Source: Fidelibacterota bacterium
GTDB lineage: Bacteria; Fidelibacterota; Marinisomatia; SCGC-AAA003-L08; TS1B11
Length of the DNA stretch: 9,898 nucleotides
NCBI GenBank assembly: GCA_022564085.1
Contig: JADFMC010000049.1
Location: forward strand, 1-9,898
Direction: 5' to 3'
The position numbers were made by a program, and so were the translations under genes. Positions 1 through 6,729 of the stretch are shown one piece after another (positions within the stretch are counted from its first letter, which is position 1; each line of letters starts with the position of its first letter). The notes beneath the pieces are model-generated. The model saw only the letters and a list, made by a program, of their open reading frames with translations. It searched no databases and was not told the origin of the DNA.

Positions 1-1
1 G

Positions 2-226
2 ATCGATCTGCTCACGGTGGGCCCGGCCCGGGTGCTGGGACTGGAGCTCACTCCCCTGGAGCCTGGTTCACCGGCAGAGTTGGTGGTGTTGCGGCCCGAT
101 GACGAATGGACCTTCTCCCGGGAAGACATCCATTCCCGCTCCCGGAATACCCCTTTGCTGGGGAGGTTATTTACGGGCCGCGTCCAGGCTACGGTAACCG
201 ATCGCGCTTGGTATTTACGGGATTGA
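2..226 (+). CDS. pyrC: Dihydroorotase, C-terminal fragment (5' end outside window)
   Basis: This is the last 74 codons of a reading frame that enters the window from the left and stops at TGA 224-226. The translation has the C-terminal signature of type I (PyrC/AllB-like) dihydroorotases: a GSPAELVVLRPDDEW segment, then SRSRNTPLLG and a GRVQAT turn leading into the final strand. In this family these residues form the small beta-sandwich that follows the metal-binding TIM barrel. The enzyme cyclises carbamoyl aspartate to dihydroorotate in de novo pyrimidine synthesis. The catalytic histidines lie outside the window, so I cannot tell an active enzyme from a PyrC-like pseudo-enzyme, and a related cyclic amidohydrolase such as allantoinase is possible. 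It lies in the same orientation as the ribosomal operon, 62 nt upstream, with no clear terminator between them. Confidence 0.82.
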   Translation: MDLLTVGPARVLGLELTPLEPGSPAELVVLRPDDEWTFSREDIHSRSRNTPLLGRLFTGRVQATVTDRAWYLRD

Positions 227-232
227 AAAGTC

Positions 233-262
233 TTGACCGGCTCTGAGTAATACCGGTAATTT
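233..262 (+). promoter_or_regulatory. Candidate sigma70 promoter of the rplM operon
   Basis: TTGACC at 233-238 and TAATTT at 257-262 are separated by 18 bp, close to the -35/-10 consensus, and would start transcription near 269, about 20 nt before rplM. The five-base inverted repeat ACCGG (236-240) / CCGGT (253-257) fills the spacer. A second, poorer pairing is TTGAAA 223-228 with TAATAC 248-253 (19 bp). Found by eye only; read-through from pyrC could also serve the operon. Confidence 0.45.
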
Positions 263-288
263 TTCCTGCTGTACTGGAATGGATTTTT

Positions 289-717
289 ATGAAGACGTTT
301 GTGCTCAAAGCTAAAGATATCAAGCACGAGTGGTTCGTGGCCGATGCCGAGGGCCAGGTACTGGGCCGCTTTGCCACTAGAATCGCTACCATACTGCGTG
401 GCAAGCACAAGCCCACCTTTTCTCCTCACCTGGACATGGGTGACTGTGTGGTGGTCACCAATGCCGAAAAGATCGTCACCACGGGCGGCAAACTGACCAA
501 AAAGACCTACTGGCATCATACCGGCTGGATTGGCAACCAGAAGGAAGTCTCGCTGGAAACGCTGCTCCGCAGCCACCCTGAGCGGGTAATCAAAAATGCA
601 GTCCGTGGGATGTTGCCCCACAACCCATTGGGCCGCAGTATGCTGCGCCACTTGAAGATTTATGCCGGCCCTAACCATCCCCACCAGGCCCAACTACCGA
701 AACCTTTGGAATTCTAG
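289..717 (+). CDS. rplM: Large ribosomal subunit protein L13 (uL13)
   Basis: The product has 142 residues, the usual bacterial L13 length, and is recognisable along its whole length. The N-terminal region has HEWFVADAEGQVLGRFAT, then LRGKHKPTF, the GDCVVVTNAEKI strand, the Y-W-H-H-T-G-W segment, and the late motif MLPHNPLGRSMLRHLKIYAG before PHQAQ. L13 binds 23S rRNA early in assembly of the 50S subunit. The ATG at 289 is preceded only by a weak GGA at 281-283; a strong Shine-Dalgarno sequence is absent. It is the first gene of the operon, and rpsI follows 7 nt after its stop, the near-universal L13-S9 pair. Confidence 0.97.
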   Translation: MKTFVLKAKDIKHEWFVADAEGQVLGRFATRIATILRGKHKPTFSPHLDMGDCVVVTNAEKIVTTGGKLTKKTYWHHTGWIGNQKEVSLETLLRSHPERVIKNAVRGMLPHNPLGRSMLRHLKIYAGPNHPHQAQLPKPLEF

Positions 718-724
718 GCGGAAA

Positions 725-1117
725 ATGGCTCAAATCATCGCTCGTTCAATCGGACGACGGAAAACTGCGGTCGCCCGGTTGCGGTTGTTCGACGGCAAGG
801 GACAGATAAGCATCAACGACCGCAAGCTGGATGATTACTTTCCGCGTCTGTCGCATAAGATAGCCCTGACCGAGCCGCTGCAGCTGGTGGGCCTGGAAGG
901 TCAATACAATATCATTGTCAATGTTCGCGGTGGCGGTCCCACGGGACAAGCCGGCGCAATCCGATTGGCACTGGCCCGGGCCTTGGAGAAGGTTGACGGG
1001 GACCTACGTCCCCTGCTCAAGAAGGCTGGGATGCTCACCAGGGATGCCCGGGAAGTGGAGCGCAAGAAATATGGCCAACCTGGCGCTCGCAAAAAGTTTC
1101 AATTCTCGAAGCGTTAG
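725..1117 (+). CDS. rpsI: Small ribosomal subunit protein S9 (uS9)
   Basis: The product has 130 residues and starts at the ATG at 725. An in-frame upstream codon at 662 lies inside rplM and would add 21 residues unlike S9, so the 725 start fits the family better. Hallmarks are the GRRKTAVARL N-terminus, the NIIVNVRGGGPTGQAGAIRL core, the LTRDAREVERKKYGQPGARK basic segment, and the invariant QFSKR C-terminus. In the family this tail reaches the decoding region and contacts P-site tRNA. S9 sits in the head of the 30S subunit. A weak AGGCGG element (716-721) overlapping the rplM stop is the only candidate ribosome-binding site, so translation may be coupled to rplM. Confidence 0.97.
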   Translation: MAQIIARSIGRRKTAVARLRLFDGKGQISINDRKLDDYFPRLSHKIALTEPLQLVGLEGQYNIIVNVRGGGPTGQAGAIRLALARALEKVDGDLRPLLKKAGMLTRDAREVERKKYGQPGARKKFQFSKR

Positions 1118-1131
1118 ATTCTCGGAGTCGT

Positions 1132-1971
1132 ATGTCACCATCTACACCTATCACAATTGAAAATCTGATCAGCACCGGCGCTCATTTCGGGCATCTGACC
1201 AGTCGCTGGCATCCCAATTATCAGCCGTTCATCTATATGAAGAAAAACGGCATCCACATCATTGATATACAGCAGACCATCCAATGCCTGCAGAAGGCCA
1301 GTGAAGTCATCACCCAAATCGTTCGCAACGAAGGTACCATCCTTTTTGTAGGTACCAAGAAGCAGGCCCGGGACGTACTGCAGCGCGAGGCAGACCGCTG
1401 CGGGATGTTTTATGTGGTGGAGCGCTGGTTGGGTGGCACCCTGACCAATTATTCCACAATCAAGAAAAGTATCAAGCGCCTCCAGCAGCTGGAAAAGGAT
1501 GCTGATACCCTCTACCAGTCGTTGACCAAGAAAGAGATCCTGAAGATGGAGCGGGAGCGCATTCGGCTGGCTGACCAGCACCGGGGCATCAAGGACATGA
1601 AGCGGCTGCCCGATGCCGTTTTCATCGTGGATATTAAGCATGAGGCCACCGCTGTCAGCGAGGCCAGCCGGCTGGAGATCCCCATCATCGCTATTGTGGA
1701 CAGCAACGCCGATCCCAAACTGGTGGATTATCCCATCCCCGCCAACGATGATTCGCTACGGGCCATCCAGCTCATTACCGGCGCTATTGCCGATGTAATC
1801 ATCGAGGCCCGAGGAGGTGTAATTGACGAGGAAGCGTCTGACCAGGAAGTTCGGGCCGAGCCTAACTCGGCAGCACCGGCCGACAAATCCGAGCCTGCCG
1901 GTAGTCGGAAGGCCGCAGTGGCTACCTCCCCTAAAAAGACCACGGCTACCCCTGAAGTAATAAAAACATGA
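1132..1971 (+). CDS. rpsB: Small ribosomal subunit protein S2 (uS2) with a disordered C-terminal tail
   Basis: The 279-residue product is S2. It shows the start LISTGAHFGHLTSRWHPN, the YMKKNGIHIIDIQQT segment, FVGTKKQA, RWLGGTLTNYSTI and the late IPIIAIVDSNADP motif followed by the DYPIPANDDS element. S2 binds the 30S platform late in assembly and helps recruit S1. The core ends near residue 228 (IEARGG). About 50 more residues follow, rich in Ala, Pro, Ser, Lys, Glu and Thr and probably disordered. GGAG at 1124-1127 lies 4 nt before the ATG, so the start is well supported. The stop overlaps the tsf start (ATGA), as expected for translational coupling of the S2/EF-Ts pair. Only 14 nt separate it from rpsI, so there is no room for a separate S2 leader RNA regulator. 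Confidence 0.97.
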   Translation: MSPSTPITIENLISTGAHFGHLTSRWHPNYQPFIYMKKNGIHIIDIQQTIQCLQKASEVITQIVRNEGTILFVGTKKQARDVLQREADRCGMFYVVERWLGGTLTNYSTIKKSIKRLQQLEKDADTLYQSLTKKEILKMERERIRLADQHRGIKDMKRLPDAVFIVDIKHEATAVSEASRLEIPIIAIVDSNADPKLVDYPIPANDDSLRAIQLITGAIADVIIEARGGVIDEEASDQEVRAEPNSAAPADKSEPAGSRKAAVATSPKKTTATPEVIKT

Positions 1972-2585
1972 TATCCGCAGCGCTGGTAAAGCAGCTGCGC
2001 GAAAAGACCGGCGCAGGGTTGATGGATTGCAAGCGTGCCTTGCAAAAGGCCGATGGAGACCTGGAAAAAGCGGTCGACCATCTGCGGACGGCTGGTATCG
2101 CCAAGGCGGACAAAAAGGCCGGGCGACAGGTAGCTGACGGCCTCGTTTTTAGCTATATTCACCCCGGTGCGAAACTCGGTGTGCTGCTGGAAGTGAACTG
2201 CGAAACCGATTTTGTGGCCAAAACAGACAATTTCCAGCAGTTTGTCAGGGATGTCGCTATGCATATCGCGGCCACCGACCCGCGTGTGATCAGGAGGGAA
2301 GATCTTCCTCCCGAGGAGGTGGAACGGGAACAGGGCATCCTGGTCGAGCAAGCCCGCCAATCGGGGAAACCGGAGCAGATCCTGGATAAGATCGTCCTGG
2401 GCCGCTTGGAGAAATTTTTTGCGGAAAATGCCCTGCTTGAACAACCCTTTGTTAAAGATCCCCAGAAAACCATCGAGGGCTACCTCAAAGAAACCATTTC
2501 CACCCTGGGTGAAAATATAGTCATTACCCGGTTCGTCCGCTTCCAGCTGGGACAGAACGAGGTCCCCGGCTCAAGCCAATCCTGA
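1968..2585 (+). CDS. tsf: Elongation factor Ts, short form
   Basis: EF-Ts is the nucleotide exchange factor that releases GDP from EF-Tu. The 205-residue product opens with the UBA-like N-terminal domain (residues 1-50, with LREKTGAGLMDCKRAL). The exchange motif follows as NCETDFVAKTDNF (residues 77-89), whose Asp81-Phe82 pair corresponds to the residues that wedge into EF-Tu in the family. The late GKPEQILDKIVLGRLEKFF and LLEQPFVKD motifs are present. It is shorter than the enterobacterial protein (about 280 residues) and closer to the single-core form of Thermus (about 200), so one of the duplicated core subdomains is probably reduced; the ends are intact. The ATG lies inside the rpsB stop (ATGA), so translation probably depends on termination of rpsB. 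Confidence 0.96.
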   Translation: MISAALVKQLREKTGAGLMDCKRALQKADGDLEKAVDHLRTAGIAKADKKAGRQVADGLVFSYIHPGAKLGVLLEVNCETDFVAKTDNFQQFVRDVAMHIAATDPRVIRREDLPPEEVEREQGILVEQARQSGKPEQILDKIVLGRLEKFFAENALLEQPFVKDPQKTIEGYLKETISTLGENIVITRFVRFQLGQNEVPGSSQS

Positions 2586-2597
2586 TAGCTGCTCCGC

Positions 2598-3311
2598 ATG
2601 GCTGAACTGCCCTACCGCCGCATTCTCCTTAAGATGAGTGGCGAAATTCTGGCCGGGGGAAAAGGGTTTGGCATTGATGCCGATGCGTTGGATTTTCTGG
2701 CCGCGGAGGTGAAAACCGTAGTCGCTGCGGGCCTGGAAGTGGGGCTGGTGATCGGGGGCGGCAATATTTTCCGGGGCTTATCGGGAACGAACACCGGTAT
2801 GGAGCGAGTCGCCGGCGATTACCTTGGAATGGCCGCCACGGTCATGAACTCGGTGGCCCTGCAAAATAGCCTGGAAAAATTGGGCGTGGACACCCGGGTC
2901 ATGTCCGCCCTTTCAATGATCCAACTGGCTGAGCCCTATATTCGTCGAAGAGCCCTCCGCCACCTGGAAAAAGGGCGGGTCGTCATTTGTGCCGGTGGCA
3001 CCGGTAACCCCTATTTTACTACCGATACTGCCGCCGTTCTACGAGGGATCGAAATCAACGCCGATCTGATCCTGAAGGGGACTAAGGTGGATGGAGTCTA
3101 TGACGCCGATCCGGCGACACATCCCGACGCCCGGCGCTTCGAGCGCCTGTCATATGAGGAGGTGATTGCAAAAAAACTACGGGTAATGGACCTGACTGCC
3201 ATTACCTTATGCATGGAGAATAAATTGCCCTTGATGGTATTTGATATCCAGACGCCCGGCAATCTGCTCCAGGCGGCCACCGGAAAGTTAATCGGAACCG
3301 TAATTTCCTAG
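2598..3311 (+). CDS. pyrH: Uridylate kinase (UMP kinase)
   Basis: This is the bacterial hexameric UMP kinase of the amino acid kinase fold, which phosphorylates UMP to UDP with ATP. The 237 residues match the usual length. Motifs are in order: RILLKMSGE (Lys12, Ser14-Gly15-Glu16), the glycine loop VIGGGNIFRG (51-60), DYLGMAATVMNSVAL (74-88), the UMP-binding GGTGNPYFTTDTAA (123-136), and KGTKVDGVYDADP (160-172). The start lies 12 nt after the tsf stop and no Shine-Dalgarno sequence is visible before the ATG, so expression may rely on re-initiation after tsf. In this family the enzyme is inhibited by UTP and activated by GTP. Its place between tsf and frr is the widely conserved order. Confidence 0.97.
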   Translation: MAELPYRRILLKMSGEILAGGKGFGIDADALDFLAAEVKTVVAAGLEVGLVIGGGNIFRGLSGTNTGMERVAGDYLGMAATVMNSVALQNSLEKLGVDTRVMSALSMIQLAEPYIRRRALRHLEKGRVVICAGGTGNPYFTTDTAAVLRGIEINADLILKGTKVDGVYDADPATHPDARRFERLSYEEVIAKKLRVMDLTAITLCMENKLPLMVFDIQTPGNLLQAATGKLIGTVIS

Positions 3312-3325
3312 AGGGGGAGGGTCCA

Positions 3326-3883
3326 ATGATCAACGAATTACATATCGAAGCCAAAAAAAAGATGGACCAAACCATCGAACACGTCCAGCAGGAACTGGCG
3401 ACCTTGCGAACCGGCCGGGCCAATCCCCGGATGGTGGACCATGTAAAAGTTGAATACTATGGGTCTCTCCAGCCTCTTAAGACCCTGGCAAACGTATCGG
3501 CCCCGGAGCCGCGATTGTTGGTAGTTGAGCCCTACGACAAGACCCAGATCGGTGCAGTGGAGAAAGCTATCCTCCTGGCAAACCTGGGCCTGTCCCCCAA
3601 TAACGACGGCAACGTAATACGCTTACCGCTGCCCGAGCTCACTGAGGAGCGGCGTTCCGAATTGGTGAAGGTGGCCCATCAACTGGTGGAAGAGGGCAAA
3701 GTGACGGTGCGCAACATACGCCGGGACGCCAATAACGAACTCAAACAGCTGGCCAAGGAACATGATATCTCGGAGGATAACCTGCATCGGGCCATGGACA
3801 ATTTCCAGGAATTGACGGATGGGCACATCGGGCTACTGGAAAAGATCCAAAGCGTTAAAGAGCAGGAGATTCTCAACGATTAA
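3326..3883 (+). CDS. frr: Ribosome recycling factor
   Basis: With EF-G, RRF splits the post-termination ribosome. The product is 185 residues, exactly the usual size. The first long helix of domain I carries KKKMDQTIEHVQQELATLRTGRANP; the small domain II follows with VEYYGS, PLKTLANVS and EPYDKTQIGAVEKAI; domain I resumes from NDGNVIRLPLPELTEERR through the two C-terminal helices, including VRNIRRDANNELKQL. GGAGG at 3316-3320, 5 nt before the ATG, is the strongest ribosome-binding site in the operon and fixes the start. It is the last gene of the operon; an intrinsic terminator begins 10 nt after the stop. Confidence 0.97.
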   Translation: MINELHIEAKKKMDQTIEHVQQELATLRTGRANPRMVDHVKVEYYGSLQPLKTLANVSAPEPRLLVVEPYDKTQIGAVEKAILLANLGLSPNNDGNVIRLPLPELTEERRSELVKVAHQLVEEGKVTVRNIRRDANNELKQLAKEHDISEDNLHRAMDNFQELTDGHIGLLEKIQSVKEQEILND

Positions 3884-3892
3884 CATGGTCGC

Positions 3893-3942
3893 AGCAAGAA
3901 ATAAAAAGGGCGGGAAATTCCCCGCCCTTTTTATTTCTTGCT
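3893..3942. terminator. Bidirectional intrinsic terminator between frr and nrdJ
   Basis: A perfect 22-bp inverted repeat (arms 3893-3914 and 3921-3942) encloses a 6-nt loop, AAATTC. The inner 7 bp are pure GC (GGGCGGG/CCCGCCC). They are flanked on the plus strand by AAAAA before and TTTTT after, so each strand reads as a GC hairpin followed by a U-rich run. It sits between two convergent genes, 9 nt after frr and 10 nt from the nrdJ stop, and should end both transcripts. Confidence 0.9.
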
Positions 3943-3952
3943 CAGGGGAAAC

Positions 3953-6496
3953 CTAGCAGCGGGAATAGCCACAACTGGGACAAGTGATGCAGCCCGATTC
4001 GTGGATCACATTACCGCCGCAATGGGGACAGGTGGTCATGGTCCTCGAAGCCGCTTCATCGATGGCAAACCCGATTCCAGCCTGTTCCTCTGCGGGGTCA
4101 TCATCCGATAGGGGCGCCGGCATCACGGCCTGCTCCGCCTCAGTATCGCTGGACAGGAGGGGGCGCCCCCAGGGACGCTTGTGCAAATAATCATCCAGGG
4201 CCTGCCCGATGGCGTCCGGAGTGGAAAGGACCAACCGGCCGCTCTCCCATATGGGGTTGGGCCCGCTGATTCCCTTTAGCTGCTTCACCACTGCTCCGGG
4301 ATCGACATTGGATCGCAGAGCCAGGGATATGAGCCGGCTGATGGCTTCGGCCTGGGTCGAAGCCAACCCCCCTGCTTTCCCTATAGTGGTGAAAACTTCG
4401 CACAGCCCTTTATCGTCTTCATTGATCGTGATGTACAGATTGCCCTCACCGGTGCGGACCCGGCGGGTCATTCCGTAGGTAATTTCCTGCCGATGCCGAG
4501 GGTGAAGCCGTTTCATGGAGTCTGGAGTGCCCGTCGCTTTGGCTGGGGTGCGGATCGGAGTCTCCGGTGCGAGGGCCGGGTCCTTTTCCGTTTGCAGCGG
4601 CTCAGGTTCAGCGGTCACCTCTTTCTGCTCGGCATCGGTGGAATGATTGTCTTTGATATCGGAGATCAGAATCCCTTCCCGGGATCCTTCCCGGTAAACA
4701 GTAATGCCCTTGAGTCCTTCGCGATAGGCCCTCAAATAGACTTCGGCCACAGTATTTTCGTGAACGGTTTCCGGCAGGTTCACCGTGGACGAAATAGAAC
4801 TGTCGATATACCGCTGGATGGTACTCTGCATTTTGACCCGGAAATAGGGATCGATATTATACGCGGTGACCACAAAAGGGGGCAGGTCCTGGTCGGACCC
4901 GAACAGGTTTTTGATCACCGGGTGAAAGACGGTGTACTCCCTGAAAGTATCACCGAAGTCTTCGTTCTGTTTAACCCGCCGGCGATAGGAGGTGGCGAAA
5001 ATCGGTTCGATACCCGAGGTGACCTGGGCCACGATAGCTCCCGAGCCGGTGGGGGGTACGGTTAAAATTGTGACATTACGGATGCCGTTCTCCTGGATCC
5101 GCCCCTGGATATCGCCTGGAAGGCTCTGGACGAACTTGCTGCGGCTGTAGCCTTCCCACTGAAAATTATCAAAAGTCCCTTTTTCAATCGCCAGATCAAT
5201 GGAGGTGTTATAGGACGTGTCCCGCATCTCGTGCATGATACCGTCAATCACCTTCAGGGCCTCATCGCTGTCGTATTTGATGCGCATCCGCACGAACATG
5301 TCCCCCAGTCCCAGGATTCCCAGCCCGATACGGCGGTCGTGCAGGGCGTTTTCCCGTTGGATCTCCAGCGCATGGCGATCGATATTGTAATCGATTACGT
5401 CATCTAAGAACCGGGCGGCTATCTGTACCGTCTCCTTGAACGGCTCCATCATGAACTGGCCTTCCTCATCCACGAACCGCTCCAGATTGATGCTACCCAA
5501 ATTGCAGCAACCGCCATCGGGCAACGGCTGCTCGGCACAGGGATTGGTGGATACTAGCGGACTGCAGTACTCCCCATTATGGTAGTCGCGCATGGTGTCC
5601 CAGAAGATCAGTCCCGGCTCGGCGCTGTTGTGGGCGGACATGATGATCTGGTCCCATAATTCGCGGGCCTTGATGGTTTTATAAACCTGCTCATTCCACC
5701 GCAGGTCGAAATCCAGATCATCCTCCACAGCTGTCATGAATTCATGGGTTAACAGTACCGAAATATTGGAATAGCGCACCCGTTTCAGGTCACTCTTGAT
5801 ATGGATGAATTTCTCGATATCAGGGTGGTCCACGCGCAGCGTTTGCATGTTGGCGCCGCGCCGGCCGTGCTGGGCAATGGTATTGGTATTGACACTGAAA
5901 AGGTCCATGAATCCGGTGGGCCCGCACGATTCTCCGCCGGTGCCCTGGATAGGTGCTCCGGAGGGTCTGAGGATAGACAGGTCGTGGCCGCAGCCCCCGC
6001 CATATTTATAGGTCAGGGCCTCATCGATAATGCTTTGGTAAATCTGTTCAATGGAATCGCCCTTGATGGCCACAACGTAACAATTATTAAGGGTCGATTT
6101 GATGTCCTCCCGCCCGGCGCCATGCATTATCCGCCCCCCGGGAACGAATTTGAAGTCTTCCAGGATATGTAGGAACCGCTGTTCCCACTCGGCCCGCAGC
6201 TCATCCGTGCGCTCCACACCGGCGATGGCCCGGGCTTGCCGCGACCATAATTCCCACGGGCTCTGTTCCCCGGGCGCCAAGTACTTGTTCCGGATTACGT
6301 CCTTGGCGATCTCATCGTCCAGGTAGTAATTATCCAGGGTATAGTTGGTGGGAATCTCCTCCGCCGCGGTTTTAGGAGGCAGGGCGGCCTGGGCCATATC
6401 GGCCACCGTCTTTTCCGGCTCGTTGGCTACCGGCGGCGCTTCAAGGTTTTCGACGGGCAGAGGATCGGTGAAAGGAAATTCAATCGGGTCGGTCAT
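3953..6496 (-). CDS. nrdJ: Adenosylcobalamin-dependent (class II) ribonucleotide reductase
   Basis: This enzyme reduces ribonucleotides to deoxyribonucleotides using a radical generated from coenzyme B12, with no oxygen requirement and no NrdB subunit. The 847 residues comprise a Pro/Glu-rich N-terminal stretch (1-50) and the catalytic barrel. The barrel has Cys139 in NNCYVV, YKYGGGCGHDLS, CGPTGFMDLF, the radical-site motif NPCAEQPL (Asn318, Cys320, Glu322) and Cys331 before NLGSINL, which is the likely partner of Cys139 in the redox pair. PPTGSGA (481-487) and the late YREGLKGITVYREGSREG follow. An Ala/Pro/Glu/Thr linker (620-660) leads to a TSCPD domain (about 673-742). The C-terminus is a zinc ribbon-like tail with six cysteines (823, 826, 836, 839, 842, 847), CPHC...CPSCGYSRC, probably a zinc site plus the mobile reductant cysteines. 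All expected active-site residues are present. AGGAG (complement of 6505-6509) lies 8 nt upstream of the ATG. Confidence 0.96.
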   Translation of the reverse strand: MTDPIEFPFTDPLPVENLEAPPVANEPEKTVADMAQAALPPKTAAEEIPTNYTLDNYYLDDEIAKDVIRNKYLAPGEQSPWELWSRQARAIAGVERTDELRAEWEQRFLHILEDFKFVPGGRIMHGAGREDIKSTLNNCYVVAIKGDSIEQIYQSIIDEALTYKYGGGCGHDLSILRPSGAPIQGTGGESCGPTGFMDLFSVNTNTIAQHGRRGANMQTLRVDHPDIEKFIHIKSDLKRVRYSNISVLLTHEFMTAVEDDLDFDLRWNEQVYKTIKARELWDQIIMSAHNSAEPGLIFWDTMRDYHNGEYCSPLVSTNPCAEQPLPDGGCCNLGSINLERFVDEEGQFMMEPFKETVQIAARFLDDVIDYNIDRHALEIQRENALHDRRIGLGILGLGDMFVRMRIKYDSDEALKVIDGIMHEMRDTSYNTSIDLAIEKGTFDNFQWEGYSRSKFVQSLPGDIQGRIQENGIRNVTILTVPPTGSGAIVAQVTSGIEPIFATSYRRRVKQNEDFGDTFREYTVFHPVIKNLFGSDQDLPPFVVTAYNIDPYFRVKMQSTIQRYIDSSISSTVNLPETVHENTVAEVYLRAYREGLKGITVYREGSREGILISDIKDNHSTDAEQKEVTAEPEPLQTEKDPALAPETPIRTPAKATGTPDSMKRLHPRHRQEITYGMTRRVRTGEGNLYITINEDDKGLCEVFTTIGKAGGLASTQAEAISRLISLALRSNVDPGAVVKQLKGISGPNPIWESGRLVLSTPDAIGQALDDYLHKRPWGRPLLSSDTEAEQAVMPAPLSDDDPAEEQAGIGFAIDEAASRTMTTCPHCGGNVIHESGCITCPSCGYSRC

Positions 6497-6531
6497 TCAA
6501 CACTCTCCTGATCGCGAGTTGGCAGTGCCTG

Positions 6532-6606
6532 TTAAGCGGTGTCGCGGTGGCAACGAAAATTGATCGCTTAAAAAAGTAAATATTGAGCTTAAAATCTGGT
6601 GCTCAA
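6532..6606 (-). other. Inverted repeats in the nrdJ leader
   Basis: Two perfect inverted repeats lie in or next to the predicted 5' leader of nrdJ: TTAAGCG (6532-6538) with CGCTTAA (6565-6571), loop 26 nt; and TTGAGC (6583-6588) with GCTCAA (6601-6606), loop 12 nt. The second overlaps the predicted -10 and start site, so it might act as an operator rather than an RNA hairpin. I see no cobalamin riboswitch: no plausible B12 box, and the leader is too short. The rest of 6497-6651 shows nothing coding. Confidence 0.3.
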
Positions 6607-6633
6607 TCTAGGCCCGGTGCGCAGTCAATTCAA
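6605..6633 (-). promoter_or_regulatory. Candidate sigma70 promoter of nrdJ
   Basis: On the minus strand TTGAAT (complement of 6628-6633) and TAGATT (complement of 6605-6610) are separated by 17 bp. This would start transcription near 6598, giving a leader of about 100 nt before nrdJ. The NrdR-like palindromes lie just upstream of the -35. Found by eye; an overlapping TTGACT (minus strand) is another possible -35 but has no good -10 partner. Confidence 0.42.
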
Positions 6634-6651
6634 GCAAAATGGTGGAATGGG

Positions 6652-6667
6652 GCACAATATGTTGTAT
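6652..6667. promoter_or_regulatory. NrdR box-like palindrome, box 1 (near nrdJ)
   Basis: The 16-mer GCACAATATGTTGTAT matches the NrdR operator consensus ACACWATATATWGTGT, recalled from the literature, at 13 of 16 positions, including the CWATAT core and the WGT of the right half. It lies upstream of the candidate nrdJ promoter. NrdR is the ATP/dATP-sensing repressor of bacterial ribonucleotide reductase genes. The nrdR gene is not in this window. Confidence 0.6.
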
Positions 6668-6681
6668 AAAAATTTCGATCC

Positions 6682-6697
6682 TTACCATATATAGTTG
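6682..6697. promoter_or_regulatory. NrdR box-like palindrome, box 2
   Basis: The 16-mer TTACCATATATAGTTG has the exact ATATAT centre and matches the recalled NrdR consensus at 11 of 16 positions. It is a poorer match than box 1. Its start is 30 bp from that of box 1, about three helical turns, so both would face the same side of the DNA. This is close to the roughly 31-bp spacing usual for tandem NrdR boxes. Confidence 0.5.
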
Positions 6698-6729
6698 GTT
6701 TTCTCCTGCCGGCGAAACTGCTAAGTATC

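Noticed and set aside
1728..2444. 238-codon open frame on the minus strand across rpsB and tsf
   Set aside because: It is a shadow of two certain plus-strand genes in a GC-rich region and has no domain signature.
3893..3942. The long inverted repeat as a transposon end or attachment site
   Set aside because: It has the GC core and flanking T runs of a terminator, sits exactly between two convergent stop codons, and no transposase or integrase is present.
4493..5065. 190-codon open frame on the plus strand, antisense to nrdJ
   Set aside because: It lies wholly inside nrdJ, whose motifs are intact on the other strand. Its translation resembles no family I know, and it has no convincing ribosome-binding site.
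6497..6600. Cobalamin riboswitch before the B12-dependent reductase
   Set aside because: No convincing B12 box or the multi-helix core is visible. The predicted leader of about 100 nt is too short.
6662..6693. Plus-strand promoter TTGTAT...TATATA overlapping the two NrdR-like boxes
   Set aside because: The spacing is 20 bp (18 bp for the poorer CATATA) and the hexamers are poor. The palindromic NrdR reading explains the bases better, and a better tRNA promoter candidate lies downstream.
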